NCBI GenBank assembly: GCA_030220185.1
Contig: JASPKZ010004955.1
Location: forward strand, 2,294,001 to 2,358,000
Reading direction: 5' to 3'
Length of the DNA: 64,000 bases
DNA from: Diploptera punctata
Lineage: Eukaryota; Arthropoda; Insecta; Blattodea; Blaberidae
Numbering within the stretch: position 1 is the stretch's first letter; each line of letters starts with the position of its first letter. Below the pieces are notes generated by a model. It saw only the letters and a list, made by a program, of their open reading frames with translations, was not told where the DNA came from and did no database searches. Shown piece by piece: positions 26,237 through 37,862 of this stretch. The position numbers were made by a program, and so were the translations under genes.

Positions 26237-28837
26237 TCAGACAATATCATGTCCTTCTTCCACTGATGAAATTCCATGATTCTTGATTTCTTTAGTGACA
26301 TCACCTCTTGTGCTGCCATTTTTCGTTGGGATTATAAACTTTGTAATTAAATTTTTATCCACCAGAATGTCAAAATTCATAGACCGATATCTATTCTTCT
26401 GAATGAATATCATTTCCCAAATTGTCAATTCCAACGGTTTATCCAATTGTTTCAAAAGTTTCGCTTTTTTTTTTTTTTCAAATTTATGATGTTCTAGTAA
26501 ACAATGTGCAGCAATTGCTGATATTTCAATTTCACAATTTCTAATGTTTCTAAAATGTTCTTTAGTGCGTGTTTCTAAATTCCTTTTTGTTTTTCCTATG
26601 TATACTTTGCTACAATCATTACAATTAATTTGATGAATTCCAGATTTCTTACTGTCTGGGATGTTGATTTTTTATTGGTATTTAAAAGTTTTTCCAGACT
26701 AAATTTTTTAATTGGTGCCAAAGTAATGTTGTATTTGTCAAATATTTTTTGATATTTCCCATGTACTATTGGATGGTAAGTAATTTTCTTGAAATTCTTC
26801 TTTTCTTTACTAACAATTTGTAGGGTAGAGCATTCTTTAAGTTGTTTTATCTTTCTGAATTTCTTTAATTTGTTAGATATTATATTCCTATTAAAACCAT
26901 TTAATCTGGCTATATTTAGGATATTTTCGTATTCTTTCTTAAAATTTTCTCCTTTTAATGGGACCTTTATCAATCTATATAAGAGGCTATTAAATATTGC
27001 ATGTTTATGTGCCAGAGGATTGAAACCCGTTGATTTAATATAATTATCAGTATGTGTACCCTTCCTATATACATCAAATTCAATTTTTTGAGTTTTTTCA
27101 TTCCTAATTATGTGTAAATCCAGAAATGGAATTTTGTTTTCAATTTCTGATTCTATGGTAAATTTAATTGATACATCTTGTAGATTAAGTAATTTCAACA
27201 CATCATCAACATGTTTAAAATTTATTATCGAAAAAATAACTTCAACATATCTGTACCATGAGTAAGCCTTAGTGATATGTCACTCGAAGTAACTTATGTA
27301 TAAATTAGCCAAAAAAGGTGAAAGAGGATTTCCCATAGATAAACCCGAAACTTGTTTGTAAAATATACCATTGAAAGTAAAATAGGAATTTTCAATACAA
27401 CATTTTGTAAGGTTGATGTATTCTAGATGTTTTTATTATTAATTTCATACATCTCAATGATGGATAAATCATATTTAAAGAGAAAAATTATACGCTCAGA
27501 CCGGGACTTGAACCCGGGACCCTTGGTTTTCTAGTCCAAGTGCTCTACCATTTGAGCTACCTGAGCAAGTACCGATCTAAACGCAAATCTTTCTCTATAT
27601 ACGTTAAAATTCCCGCCCCAAATGCTTTGAAGCCTTTGCTTCTATCTTTGCAAATGGCGGCTCCTATATTAAGAAGACATATTTGGGAATTATACATTAC
27701 ATTATAAATGCCAGTACGGCTATTTTCGATGTTTTTATTATTAATTTCATACATCTCAATGATAAATATGATTTATCCATCATTGAGATGTATGAAATTA
27801 ATAATAAAAACATCGAAAATAGTACTGGCATTTATAATGTAATGTATAATTCCCAAATATGTCTTCTTAATATAGGAGCCGCCATTTGCAAAGATAGAAG
27901 CAAAGGCTTCAAAGCATTTGGGGCGGGAATTTCAACGTATATAGAGAAAGATTTGCGTTTAGATCGGTACTTGCTCAGGTAGCTCAAATGATAGAGCACT
28001 TGGACTAGAAAACCAAGGGTCCCGGGTTCAAGTCCCGGTCTGAGCGTATAATTTTTCTCTTTAAATTTGATGTATTCTTCATTACTTCTTTATTTAAATC
28101 CAAAGAACTCAACCATTTTTCCAAAAAATATAACATTTTTCCTATCGGAACATTCGGAAACAATGAAACAACATCAAAAGACACAAATCTGTCATTGTGA
28201 ACCACTCTAATGTTATTCAATTCATCAATTAGTTGTAAAGAATTTTCAATACTTTTATTTTCAAATTCTGGAAAACTTTTAAATTTTGATAAATAATAAG
28301 ACGGGGACCCTATATTATTAATTATCGGTCTCATTTTATTCCCAATTTTATGAATTTTGGGGAGACCATACATTCGAGGATTGGAAGAATTTGGGACTTT
28401 TAATTTACATTTTTCTGTATCAGAAATTGTGTGCTTAATTTCTTTTAAAGTTTTGTCAAAAGTTTTTATAGTTTTTGGTAGGGGATCCTTTTTTAGTTCC
28501 AAATATTCTTTTGATTCTAAAAGATTTTCCATCCTTTTGATATATTCAGATTTTTCTAAAAATTACTATTTTATTCCCCTTATCAGCTTTAGAAAATATT
28601 ATATTTTTGTTGTTTATCTTTTTTAAAATGGTCATATTTTTATTTGCCAATACATTTTTGGGGAGTGTTTTTTATTTCTTCTAAAATTTTTTCACTTCCT
28701 TTCCGAATGATTGTTTTTTCTTCATTTTCTAAACTTACTATCGCAATTTCAATATCTGCAACAAAATCTTCAACATTATCTGAATAATTGATACAAGTTT
28801 TTAAACCTTGATTGAGCAAACTAAGTTCTTTTTTCAA
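26237..28837 (-). pseudogene. Penelope-like RT + GIY-YIG polyprotein remnant (family A')
   Basis: Reverse-strand blocks in order are 'DNVEDFVADIEIA' and 'KILEEIKNTPQK' (N-terminal), 'PRMYGLPKIHKIGNKMRP', 'GSPSYYLSKF', 'RFVSFDVVSLFPNVPIGKM' (RT fingers/palm), a stretch with G-L-S-M-G-N near 27330-27345, a degraded YVDD box near 27230-27255, 'NKIPFLDLHIIRNEK', 'HTDNYIKSTGFNPLAHKHA', and 'LEFIKLIVMIVAKYT', which is the GIY-YIG region out of frame. The C-terminal 'DKPLELTIWEMIFIQKN' is at 26300-26455. Frameshifts and the nested element make it inactive. It is the only copy here preserving the RT N-terminal region. Confidence 0.8.
27424..28066. mobile_element. tRNA-like palindrome inserted in Penelope-like element (11-bp duplication)
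   Basis: Long inverted repeat with centre near 27769-27772. tRNA-like segments are at 27494-27566 (-) and 27973-28045 (+), both 73 nt with clear D arm (AGCTC..GAGC), T arm (GGGTTCAAGTCCC) and acceptor GCTCAGG/TCTGAGC. The anticodon loop is enlarged, so it is not a functional tRNA. Outside each lies 'aaagagaaaaattata' and its complement. Flanking direct repeats ttgatgtattc occur at 27413-27423 and 28067-28077. Both outer ends are 3' sides of the unit, the same polarity as in the Penelope dimers. Confidence 0.8.
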
Positions 28838-28944
28838 AGCTACTTTAGAAAGATTAACTACATTATCTTCTTTTAGAGTAATTTTACTTTGGAAAGTTTC
28901 TAAGTTCTGGAGTATTGCATCACTTCATATAGACTCTTTCTAGC

Positions 28945-29040
28945 AGGGACAGAAGTGGTCTAGTAGAGGGAACGTTTGTTTCCCATGCATGAGGTCACAT
29001 GTTCGATCCCGCTGTCATTTTCTCTCTCTCTCTCTCGTCG
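28945..29040 (+). repeat. tRNA-like SINE head with CT run
   Basis: 'agtggtctagtagagg' (A-box-like) and 'tgttcgatcccgctg' (B box) are spaced like a tRNA, followed by T run and (tc)n at 29018-29037. Only the head is recognisable. Confidence 0.45.
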
Positions 29041-29574
29041 TTATATCAATTCATTTTATTTTCTTTCATTTGTTTTGCTTTGTTTTATCCATAGAATTTA
29101 CCACACTACTTATTTATGCAAAATTATTTTCCCTTGCATGACACACAATGAAATCGAACGGATTTTAGTATCTCAAATAGTTGTGCACTTGCGAACCAAG
29201 TAGCTGACCTCTGATCATGCACAATGCCTTCATTCTTTGGACTTAAAAAATTATCTTTGCACCATCAATTTTTTGAAAGGTTGTAGATCAGAGTGTCATC
29301 AGGAAGGCTATAAAGTGCATTGAACTAGATCCAGAATGTTCTCATAGGCTTAGAACTGATGATGGGCATAATATTGACTTAATTTTATTTTAGACTTCAC
29401 CGTTCTTAGTTTTGATTTTTGTGAGGTATTTTATATATTACAAAGAACATATGGCAATATCCAGAGTGGTATATGACATTCTCTATGACACTGGATGGTA
29501 AATTGGCCTGGTATTAGCACTTACTGTTCCTAATTTTAAGGATCTGCTACATTTTATGCTACAATCTGTCTTAT

Positions 29575-29605
<31 letters not shown>
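29575..29605. repeat. (TC)n microsatellite
   Basis: Uninterrupted run of about 15 dinucleotides. Confidence 0.8.
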
Positions 29606-29639
29606 TATAATCATTGTATGTGAAATTGGAGCACTAGTA

Positions 29640-29860
29640 AATTACATTGCAAAATGTCACACTGGTCCACAATTCTTCTGTTTGAAGTACCAATTGACAA
29701 GATAAATCCTTTGTTGTAATGAAAATTTTCATGGTGATATGGTGATATTAAGCCACAATGTTCATTCTTCAACTAAGATGTGCATCAATACAAATGTCAA
29801 CAGAGCTCATAGGCGACTTAACAGTAGCTATCAATTGTAGTGTGACTAAGCATTGTGTCC
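29640..29860 (+). repeat. unclassified repeat, paralogue of the sequence flanking the 47-50 kb palindrome
   Basis: Blocks such as 'actggtccacaattcttctg' and 'tattaagccacaatgttcat' recur at 47105-47125 and 50552-50570 with the Penelope palindrome between them. This copy is therefore an approximate empty-site reference for that insertion. The repeat itself is unidentified. Confidence 0.6.
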
Positions 29861-30248
29861 TTAAAGACAGGGACAGAGAGAGATCGATAAAGACTGACTA
29901 TGGTGTGTGACTACACTGTGAGTGACAAGTGCAATGCTAGATCTGCTTGCTGCTGAATGTGCCATAGAGAATATTGTAGACAACTCTGTAGTAAAAGAAA
30001 GGAATCATTTTGAGTATATATATAGGTTTTTAGTAAAAAAAATTCTGTTTAGAAAAAAAAAATAATTTCAAGGAATGAGAGGTCATTTTTCTTTGCCACT
30101 TGTGATTTTGATGGTAGCATTTGTACTTGTATCTATATCTTCTTCTTCATCAGGCTCTACGACTTCCAGTGGAATGTCTTGGCCTACTTGTATCTATATA
30201 TTGATATTATTTCTAATTTGTGATATATATTTATTTTCTTTAATATTT

Positions 30249-30394
30249 AGCTGTCCCCGAAATCATATGGCCATCATCATCATCCTCATCCTTCACCGGT
30301 GTGGAAAGCAATGGAAAACTACCACACCTACAATTCCCTAGTAAAGCTGCAAGCATAGCATGAAAAGGACCTGCCTTCGGGCAGAATTACTATG
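30249..30394 (+). repeat. SINE family A 3' part, cut by a Penelope insertion
   Basis: It contains 'ccttcaccggtgtgg', 'ccacacctacaattccctag' and 'ttcgggcagaattactatg'. The last 12 bases are duplicated at 32243-32254, the other side of the Penelope dimer. Confidence 0.65.
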
Positions 30395-30452
30395 ATTAAA
30401 ATTCATCGGAGAACATATTGTTTAAACAACTCACCTCATAGGATTCATGCTT

Positions 30453-30501
30453 CCATGATATCGCGATTTCAAACATAATCATGTTCATCGTCAGCCATAA
30501 C
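30453..30501 (-). ncRNA. hammerhead-ribozyme-like fold, left arm (family A)
   Basis: Reverse complement of the fold at 32096-32144 with the same core: CTGACGA (30488-30494 on the reverse strand) and GAAAT. Confidence 0.55.
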
Positions 30502-30999
30502 TCCGACTGATGAAATTCTTCGGCCGTCAACTATTCTATTGTCGCCATCTTCAGTGCTGCCATCTATGGTTGAATTTATGAACTTCGAAATCAATGTGAT
30601 TTCGTTAGGGATATCAAAATTCATTGATCTATTTTTGTTTTTCTGAATGTATATTTTTTCCCAAACTGTCAATTCCAAAGGTTTCTCTACTTGTTTTAAA
30701 AGTTTAGCTTCTCTTCCAATTTTATGATGTTCTAATAAACTATGTGCAGCAATTGCAGATTTTTCAATTTCACAATTTTTAATATTTCTGAAATGTTCTT
30801 TTGTCCGAATTTCCAAATTCCTTTTTGTTTTTCCTATATAAACTTTATTGCAATCTTCACAATTTATTTGATAAATTCCAGATTTCTTACTGTCTGGAAC
30901 TTAGAAGATTACCCAGACTAAATTTATTTATTGGTGCCAAAGAAATGTTGTATTTGTCAAAAATTTTTTGAAATTTCCTATGCATTTCAGGAAACCAAC

Positions 31000-32128
31000 A
31001 GGTTTCGGGTTTGTCAATGGGTAATCCGCTCTCACCATTTTTAGTTGATTTGTTCATGAGTTACTTGGAGTGTCAAATCACTACCCATGGATGTTTAAGA
31101 CTTGGTACAGATATGTGGATGATATGTTTGCAATAATAAATTCTAAAGATATTGAAGATGCTCTTAAATTATTGAACCTTCAGGATGAATCAGTAAAGTT
31201 TACCGTTGAATTAGAAAAAGAAAACAAAATTCCTTTTTTGGATTTATGTATAATTAGGAATGATCAAACACTGAAAATTGAATTTGATATATTTAGAAAA
31301 GGAACTCATACAGATAATTACATTAAATCATCAGGCTTCAATCACATTGCTCATAAGCATGCAATATTCAATAGCTTAATTTACAGATTGACAAATGTAC
31401 CATTAAACGAAGAAAATTTCAATAAAGAGTTTAAACATATCTTAAACACTGCTAGATTGAATGGTTTTGATAAAGAATTAATTATAAATAAGTTGAAGAA
31501 ATTCAAACACAATAAAAGACTTAATGAATATACTACTCTACAAAATTGCAAAGAAAAGAAAAAGTACAAGAAAATTACTTACCATCCTGAAATGCATAGG
31601 AAATTTAAAAAAAATTTTGACAAATACAACATTTCTTTGGCACCAATAAATAAATTTAGTCTGGGTAATCTTCTAAGTACCAATAAAAAAGTCAATGTTC
31701 CAGACAGTAAGAAATCTAGAATTTATCAAATAAATTGTGAAGATTGCAATAAAGTTTATATAAGAAAAACAAAAAGGAATTTGGAAATTCGGACAAAAGA
31801 ACATTTCAGAAATATTAAAAATTGTGAAATTGAAAAATCTGCAATTGCTGCACATAGTTTATTAGAACATCATAAAATTGGAAGAGAAGCTAAACTTTTA
31901 AAACAAGTAGAGAAACCTTTGGAATTGACAGTTTGGGAAAAAATATACATTCAGAAAAACAAAAATAGATCAATGAATTTTGATATCCCTAACGAAATTA
32001 CATTGATTTCGAAGTTCATAAATTCAACCATAGATGGCAGCACTGAAGATGGCGACAATAGAATAGTTGACGGCCGAAGAATTTCATCAGTCGGAGTTAT
32101 GGCTGACGATGAACATGATTATGTTTGA
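31000..32128 (+). pseudogene. Penelope-like RT C-terminal half + GIY-YIG (family A)
   Basis: The largest repeat ORF in the window (31070-32128, 352 codons) starts inside the RT. 'GFGLSMGNPLSPFL' is readable just upstream in another frame (31005-31045). Catalytic 'RYVDDMFAI' is at 31109-31135. Then come 'ENKIPFLDLCIIRND', 'HTDNYIKSSGFNHIAHKHA', the GIY-YIG region and 'EKPLELTVWEKIYIQKNKN'. Both endonuclease glycines are changed to arginine (S-R-I-Y and Y-I-R), so nicking activity is predicted lost even though the frame is open. A frameshift near 31065 separates the SMGNP motif from YVDD. 5'-truncated, so no full RT. Confidence 0.85.
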
Positions 32129-32144
32129 AATCGCGATATCATGG
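32096..32144 (+). ncRNA. hammerhead-ribozyme-like fold (family A)
   Basis: Helix I: GTTATGG (32096-32102) pairs with TCATGG (32139-32144). Core CTGACGA 32103-32109, extra T 32110, helix II GAACAT/ATGTTT (32111-32116 with 32121-32126), GAAA 32127-32130, minimal stem III and triplet ATA (32136-32138). It lies across the end of the ORF, just before the 'ctatgaggtgag' end block. Pairings covary with the 39434-39480 copy. Confidence 0.6.
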
Positions 32145-32424
32145 AAGCATGAATCCTATGAGGTGAGTTGTTAAACAATATGTTCTCCGATGAATTTTAA
32201 TGATTATACCTCATAATGTTTACTTCCCAACATTAATTAAATAGAATTACTATGGTTGGATATTTAGCTCTCCTCTTATTCTTTTACCAAATTATTAACA
32301 ATAAATAGTGATATTTAGGATATGGAGAATTGGTGACACGGTTTTGTCAAAATAATGAATTCATTATTTTCTGTGAGAGGCACTTTGAAAATAGTTCCAT
32401 CATCTGTGTCACTTATGTCTGTCC

Positions 32425-32745
32425 ATAGTGCAACAGGGCTAGAAGCCTCTTGCCTACCAGCTGACTGCTGACTTCACATCAAGTGTGCTATGTACAGTGT
32501 TGGATAAACATCCAACCAATTTAGAGGTGATATGTGGTCAGCATATCTTATCTCCCAGCTGTAATAGCTGTTTTTTTTACAACCTGGAGTCACTTTTTAT
32601 TGTAGCTAACCAAATTTCTCACTATGCTAGGTGGGCACCAGTCTCATAATGGCAGAAATTCCTTGAGAAAATTTCTCACCCTATGGAGACTCGATCAAGT
32701 GCATGTCACACAGCTCTCTCATCAAGGATGTCACAGGATTAAAAT
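32425..32745 (-). repeat. tRNA-derived SINE, family C
   Basis: Same block order as 21245-21600 in the same (reverse) orientation, including 'ttattgtagctaacca' and 'ctatggagactcgatcaag'. Confidence 0.55.
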
Positions 32746-33104
32746 TATGTTATATACAGGCAGAAATGTAATTTTTCCACTTTTCTTGACAGTTCCCACA
32801 GACAAATTTAAGTTTCAATACTCCTAAAATGACAAAGTTTTTTAAACAGAAATCCAGTTTAATTGAGGATGATGATACATCATGTACTTATTTTAATATT
32901 TAAAAAAATTTAAAACTTTGTTTGGTTTGCTTATTGTTCTTGAAATTGGGAAAGAAGTGTTAGCAGCTGATAGTACAGTCAGGGCTGTAGTGAGGATGGT
33001 CCAAATATTATCAATCAGTTGCCACAGCTTCATTTATCGTAAAAATGTTAATTATTCTCTTCTTTTGGATCATAATGTGTTGGTTATTAGAGATAAGGTC
33101 CTGA

Positions 33105-33330
33105 ATGAAATGGTCTAACAACAAAAATTGTCCATCAGTTGATAAGGTCATTTCTTTTACAAAGATCCTATATTTGTCCATAAGTTTGATTGTCCATGAA
33201 TAAAATGTCCTAGTATTGAAATTGTCCAAGTCCACAAAAAGTTCACCTTTTGAAAATATCCAGTTGATAATGGCTAGAGAGTGAAATGTCCATTTTTTAA
33301 TGACTAATATGTGCATCCATAATGTGTGAT
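33105..33330. repeat. degenerate TGTCC-spaced repeat
   Basis: The motif TGTCC or its variants recurs at short intervals (for example 33129, 33175, 33190, 33209, 33224, 33280). The 114-codon reverse ORF across it has no recognisable domain and probably follows the periodicity. Confidence 0.35.
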
Positions 33331-33592
33331 TTTCTGGTATTAATGAAACATGCAAAATGCTAAAAAAACTAATTGATAAATGTCATAAATCTGAAGGTGG
33401 TTAGGAAATTTGTTAACTTTTTTGCAAATTCTTGCAAGATGCAATTATTTTTCACAAATAACCTCATAGTCATAAAATGGGTACCTGAAATCATATTTTT
33501 ATGTGAAATATGAATGAAAGCAAAATAGTCCTTTTAACTATAATTTATAGTAGATTTTGGTTCTCTTATTAAATATAATCAACTGAAAACAT

Positions 33593-34805
33593 TATATTTG
33601 AAGAGAAAAATTTTCGCCTAGACCGGGACTCGAACCCGGGACCCTTGGCTTTCCGGGCCAAGTGCTCTACCAACTGAGCTACCGAGGCGAGTTACGATCT
33701 AGATGCAAATTTTTCTCTTATGTACGTTGTAATTCCCTCGCGCCAAATGCTTGAAACCATAGCTTCTATCTTTGCAAATGGCGGCTTCTTAGTTAAGAAG
33801 ACATTTATTGGGAATTTAACACTACTTTATAGCCAGTAGGGCTTCTATTGACGATTTTTATTATTAATTTAACACTTCTCATAGAAGGATAAATTATATT
33901 TGAAGAGAAAAATTTTCGCCTAGACCGGGACTCGAACCCGGGACCCTTGGCTTTCCGGGCCAAGTGCTCTACCAACTGAGCTACCGAGGCAAGTTACGAT
34001 CTAGACGCGAATTTTTCTCTTATGTACGTTGTAATTCCCTCGTGCCAAATGCTTGAAACCATAGCTTCTATCTTTGCAAATGGTAGAGCACTTGGCCCGG
34101 AAAGCCAAGGGTCCCGGGTTCGAGTCCCGGTCTAGGTGAACATTTTTCTCTTCAAATATAATTTATCCTTCTATGAGAAGTGTTAAATTAATAATAAAAA
34201 TCGTCAATAGAAGCCCTACTGGCTATAAAGTAGTGTTAAATTCCCAATAAATGTCTTCTTAACTAAGAAGCCGCCATTTGCAAAGATAGAAGCTATGGTT
34301 TCAAGCATTTGGCGCGAGGGAATTACAACGTACATAAGAGAAAAATTTGCATCTAGATCGTAACTCACCTCGTAGCTCAGTTGGTAGAGCACTTGACCCG
34401 GAAAGCCAAGGGTCCCGGGTTCGAGTCCCGGTCTAGGCGAACATTTTTCTCTTCAAATATAATTTATCCTTCTATGAGAAGTGTAAAATTAATAATAAAA
34501 TCGTCAATAGAAGCCCTACTGGCTATAAAGTAGTGTTAAATTCCCAATAAATGTCTTCTTAACTAAGAAGCCGCCATTTGCAAAGATAGAAGCTATGGTT
34601 TCAAGCATTTGGCGCGAGGGAATTACAACGTACATAAGAGAAAAATTTGCGTCTAGATCGTAACTCGCCTCGGTAGCTCAGTTGGTAGAGCACTTGGCCC
34701 GGAAAGCCAAGGGTCCCGGGTTCGAGTCCCAGTCTAGGCGAAAATTTTTCTCTTCAAATATAATTTATCCTTCTATGAGAAGTGTTAAATTAATAATAAA
34801 AATCG
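33593..34805. mobile_element. multimeric tRNA-like palindrome (14-bp duplication)
   Basis: Five tRNA-like segments: 33616-33688 (-), 33918-33990 (-), 34081-34137 (+, 5'-truncated at the fusion point), 34367-34438 (+) and 34667-34739 (+). Units repeat every ~300 bp head to tail within each arm, and the arms meet in opposite orientation near 34080. Each tRNA-like piece has acceptor GCCTCGG/TCTAGGC, D arm, anticodon arm CTTGGC/GCCAAG with loop CCGGAAA, and T arm with GTTCGAGTCCC. 'aagagaaaaattt' precedes and 'aaatttttctctt' follows it. Direct repeats tcaactgaaaacat lie at 33579-33592 and 34806-34819. No protein is encoded. Confidence 0.85.
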
Positions 34806-34984
34806 TCAACTGAAAACATGTTTACAATCAATGACCTCTTTCCTAGATATACTTTTCTGACAGACTATTGTTCCCGATTCATTTATGTCAGAAGTGTAGC
34901 AAAATAGAAACAAATAGTTCAGTGATATCTTCAAGGAGTTAATTTGTTGTGTTAAAGTGTTGAGTCTATAATTAATTAGAGTCT

Positions 34985-35490
34985 TAACATCTTATCTCGT
35001 AAATGGTTGTGTTCTTGAGTACATGTTTCAATATCTTCTTCTTCTTCTTCCTTCCAAGTATTAGGCCAAGGCCTGTTTCAATATGCCTGCATATAATCGT
35101 CAGCTCGTTCAGACTGTTGAAGTTTTGGTTGTTGGTTTGGATGTCGACTCCCCCTCCATCTTTTGGTTGACCGAAGAACTTACAAATCAATTGTTTTCCC
35201 AGGAACTTCAAAATTCATGATCCTCTCTCTGTACTTATGGATGTAGATGTTCTCCCAACCCATCAGTTCTTTTGTATTGTCTGTTTGAATAATTTTGTGT
35301 TCACTTTGATTTTATGTTTTTCGGACCAAATGTGAGCAACTACTGCAGATTTATCTACTTCTCCCTTTTGCACATTTGTAAGTGTTCCTTTGTTCTAATG
35401 TTCAAGTCTCGCTGTTTTTCATATATATATATCTTAAATCATCACATTTTATGTGGTATATTCCTGATATTTTGCCATGATTAATCTTTT
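34985..35490 (-). pseudogene. degenerate Penelope-like GIY-YIG remnant
   Basis: Reverse-strand phrases: 'MNFEVPGK'-like (MKFLGKQ region), 'CKFFGQPKDGG', 'VDKSAVVAHIWSEKHKI'-like sequence at 35300-35370, and a decayed 'TTIYEIRC' or YIK region. Closest in style to family C. Many stops. Confidence 0.55.
35035..35073 (-). mobile_element. 39-bp retroinsertion with 11-bp duplication
   Basis: The direct repeats tgtttcaatat (35024-35034 and 35074-35084) flank a piece that on the reverse strand reads ggccttggcctaatacttgg followed by an AAG run. This is a plausible LINE/SINE 3' terminus with tail. Confidence 0.55.
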
Positions 35491-35494
35491 CTTT

Positions 35495-36880
35495 TTTCTT
35501 TGTTTGCACCCTTTAATCAGTTAGACCATTTTATTTGTTGGATGATTTTGTCATCTGGACCAAACAATCTCCTCGGTACAGGAAATCGTCATGATAATTT
35601 ATCTCGTGGACATATTTGCTTATACTATATACAGTTGTTATTTGGATGTTTTCATTTTGACCCTATCTTTAAAAATCATGCCAATTGAATACTTTCCTTA
35701 TTCTGGAATCAACTTAATAGTCCAGTTCTTGAATTACAAATGAGAATAGAAATGATATTATTTCTATACATTCTGGAATTTTCTCTTGAACTGCTGTGAA
35801 GTTATAGAAATTTTTAAGATTTTTTAACATTGGTTTGACAATGCCATATTTCGAAAAAAAAAAAAAGTGGTGCCCATGTTCCTTATGTCATTATTATTAA
35901 TAATCCTAACATCATTATAAATATTGACACTACAATCATAATACAATTGGTGGAATTTTCTTGTACATTAAGTATGATGATCTGTGTTCTTATTCATGTA
36001 ATATTTTAGTTTTTCTTCTTAATTTAATTTTCTATGTGTGTGTTTTGTAACATTTTTCTATTCCTGTTTTATATTCAGTTGTTTTTATTAACACTTCTGG
36101 TTGTGTTATTGTTTTGCCATTGTATTTTTCTGATAGTATTGAAATATTTGTACCCTAGTTGTTTTATGATATTCTAATTTAATTTGAAATTTATTTTCAA
36201 TTCTCTGACCTTTCTCGCATTTTGTCTTTTGTTAGAAATTCATTTATAATTTGCATTAATTAGTATAAACATTTTGTAATATGGTTCCTTTAGGAAAGAC
36301 GAATCAAATTAAAATTATACACATGCATCTCATTTATTTATTTTTGTGATATCCTATATGAGCTGTTTTTCTTCATTTTTTAATAATACTGACTTTTTAC
36401 AGATACTTTTTATTTCTAATTTTCTGTTTTGATTATTATTAATTAATATAACATTGTTGCTAAAATATTTAATCTGGTGATGACTAATTTTAAAAGATTG
36501 CAGAAATATGAGGTGTATAATCTAACTGCTATTAGTTAGAAATATCTTTCAAAATTTGCAGTTTCCAATTAGTCAAAACTGTAGCATGCAGTGTTTGTTT
36601 TGATAGAACATTTAATTTAAACACAACGTAATAATTTCCAGATACAAATGCTTTAATTGGGGGAGGAGGAAACACAGTGCTTCCCTCCAAATATTAGATA
36701 GTCTATTTCCTTGTAATTTACTATAATGATATTGCCAGAACCATGTCATAGCTTTTTTTTGTCAAAATGTCAAACTCTTATTTTAAGTACCATATATAGT
36801 TTCTTTAAGAAAGCTTCTATAAAAGGTGAGTCCAGCTGAGATTTTCTCACTGTAGTCATCCAAGCCCTTTTTACTAGGTT
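35495..36880. other. intron sequence, AT-rich, no recognised elements
   Basis: Long T-rich and A-rich stretches. No conserved phrases on either strand. Confidence 0.35.
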
Positions 36881-36887
36881 CTTAGAT

Positions 36888-37093
36888 AGTGAGTGGAGAA
36901 AATATTTTTAACGACTCACCTCATACAATTTCAAATTTATTTGATACTGACGGTTTCAGATGACATCTTGTCCCTTTTCAGTCATGACTCCCACTGTTGA
37001 AATTTTCTGGTTGTTCAACAACCAAAAATATGTTCTCCACTGACTATAATGATAAAACCTAATGATGTTTACTTCCCAACATTAATTTAAATA
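36888..37093. mobile_element. Penelope-like mini-palindrome, family A (8-bp duplication)
   Basis: The left arm (reverse) begins 'agtgagtggagaaaatattt' and includes 'actcacctcatac' and a decayed hammerhead-like core ('GAAACCGTCAGTATC' on the reverse strand, about 36936-36965). The right arm (forward, ~37018-37093) has 'atatgttctccactgac' and ends 'cttcccaacattaattt'. tcttagat flanks it at 36880-36887 and 37094-37101. Only terminal sequence is present. Confidence 0.6.
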
Positions 37094-37289
37094 TCTTAGA
37101 TTGGTCTTTACTTTTTCAGTAATGCATCTTTCCACATTTATTTCTTAATCTATTTGCTTCAGCCTCAGTTTTCTTTAATAGATTTTCATTTGTTAAAGCT
37201 TTTCTAAGAATCCTTGATTGATTCAACTTTTTAAATATCTAATACACCATTTCAACCTTGATTGTTTTGATTTGATTATAGTATAGCTT

Positions 37290-37405
37290 AATACAGGGAA
37301 TGATTGGAAAGCATTAGCTCAGGATAGGGGTGTATGGAGAGCGTATGTCCGTGCGGCCATGAACCTATGGGTTTGATAGTGCCAGTGAGTAAGTAAGTAA
37401 GCATA
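37290..37405 (+). repeat. LINE family X 3' end
   Basis: The + strand reads 'GNDWKALAQDRGVWRAYVR' then 'AMNLWV' and stop, followed by a (gtaa)n-like tail. Copies are at 52470-52862 and, degenerate, at 4325-4520 and 895-985. Confidence 0.6.
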
Positions 37406-37672
37406 GCTTAATATTGTTTGAAAAGTAAGTTTTTGCTTAATTTTGCCTTGTTATATTCTTATTTTCTATTATATTGATGAACACATTATCAGTGGTAGTA
37501 TTGATGGCGCTGCAGGTGTGACATCCGATTTTAAAGAATGATTGTCTTGCAGAAGTGAGCAAGACCTGACAGAGAGAATGTTCTACAAGTTTAGAAGAGC
37601 TTGCACACCTGAAGCGTATTGTTTTATTAGAACTTGCCCACTGTCAATTACCACCCAGCAACTTGTCAATAA

Positions 37673-37855
<183 letters not shown>

Positions 37856-37862
37856 TAAACAT

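Larger units (their letters stand above)
26180..28930 (-). mobile_element. Penelope-like element, longest copy (family A'), split by a tRNA-like palindrome
   Basis: From 28930 down to 26180 it holds an N-terminal region, RT, GIY-YIG endonuclease and the 3' end block ending 'gactcacctcatgc'. Unlike the other copies it appears single rather than head-to-head, although its 5' boundary is unclear. It is interrupted at 27424-28066. A T run at 26465-26480 disrupts the endonuclease frame. Gene order follows Penelope-like elements: RT then GIY-YIG in one ORF. Confidence 0.8.
30395..32242. mobile_element. Penelope-like head-to-head dimer, family A (12-bp duplication)
   Basis: The left arm 30395-~30985 is the reverse complement of the right arm's 3' ~590 bp. 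The right arm runs forward from ~30986 to 32242, ending 'acttcccaacattaattaa'. Both 3' ends face outward, and the 5' truncation points differ between arms. The perfect direct repeat agaattactatg flanks it at 30383-30394 and 32243-32254. Arms look almost identical, so insertion of both is one event and fairly recent. Left-arm coding (reverse strand 30469-30900) is the GIY-YIG C-terminal part. Confidence 0.85.

Noticed and set aside
33011..33355. 114-codon reverse ORF
   Set aside because: Lies on the TGTCC-spaced segment, lacks any recognisable domain, and amino-acid phrases follow the DNA periodicity.
33616..34739. A cluster of functional tRNA genes
   Set aside because: The D and T arms are good, but position 33 is C, the anticodon arm has an extra pair or an enlarged loop, one copy is truncated at the fusion point, and all sit inside duplicated, transposed units.
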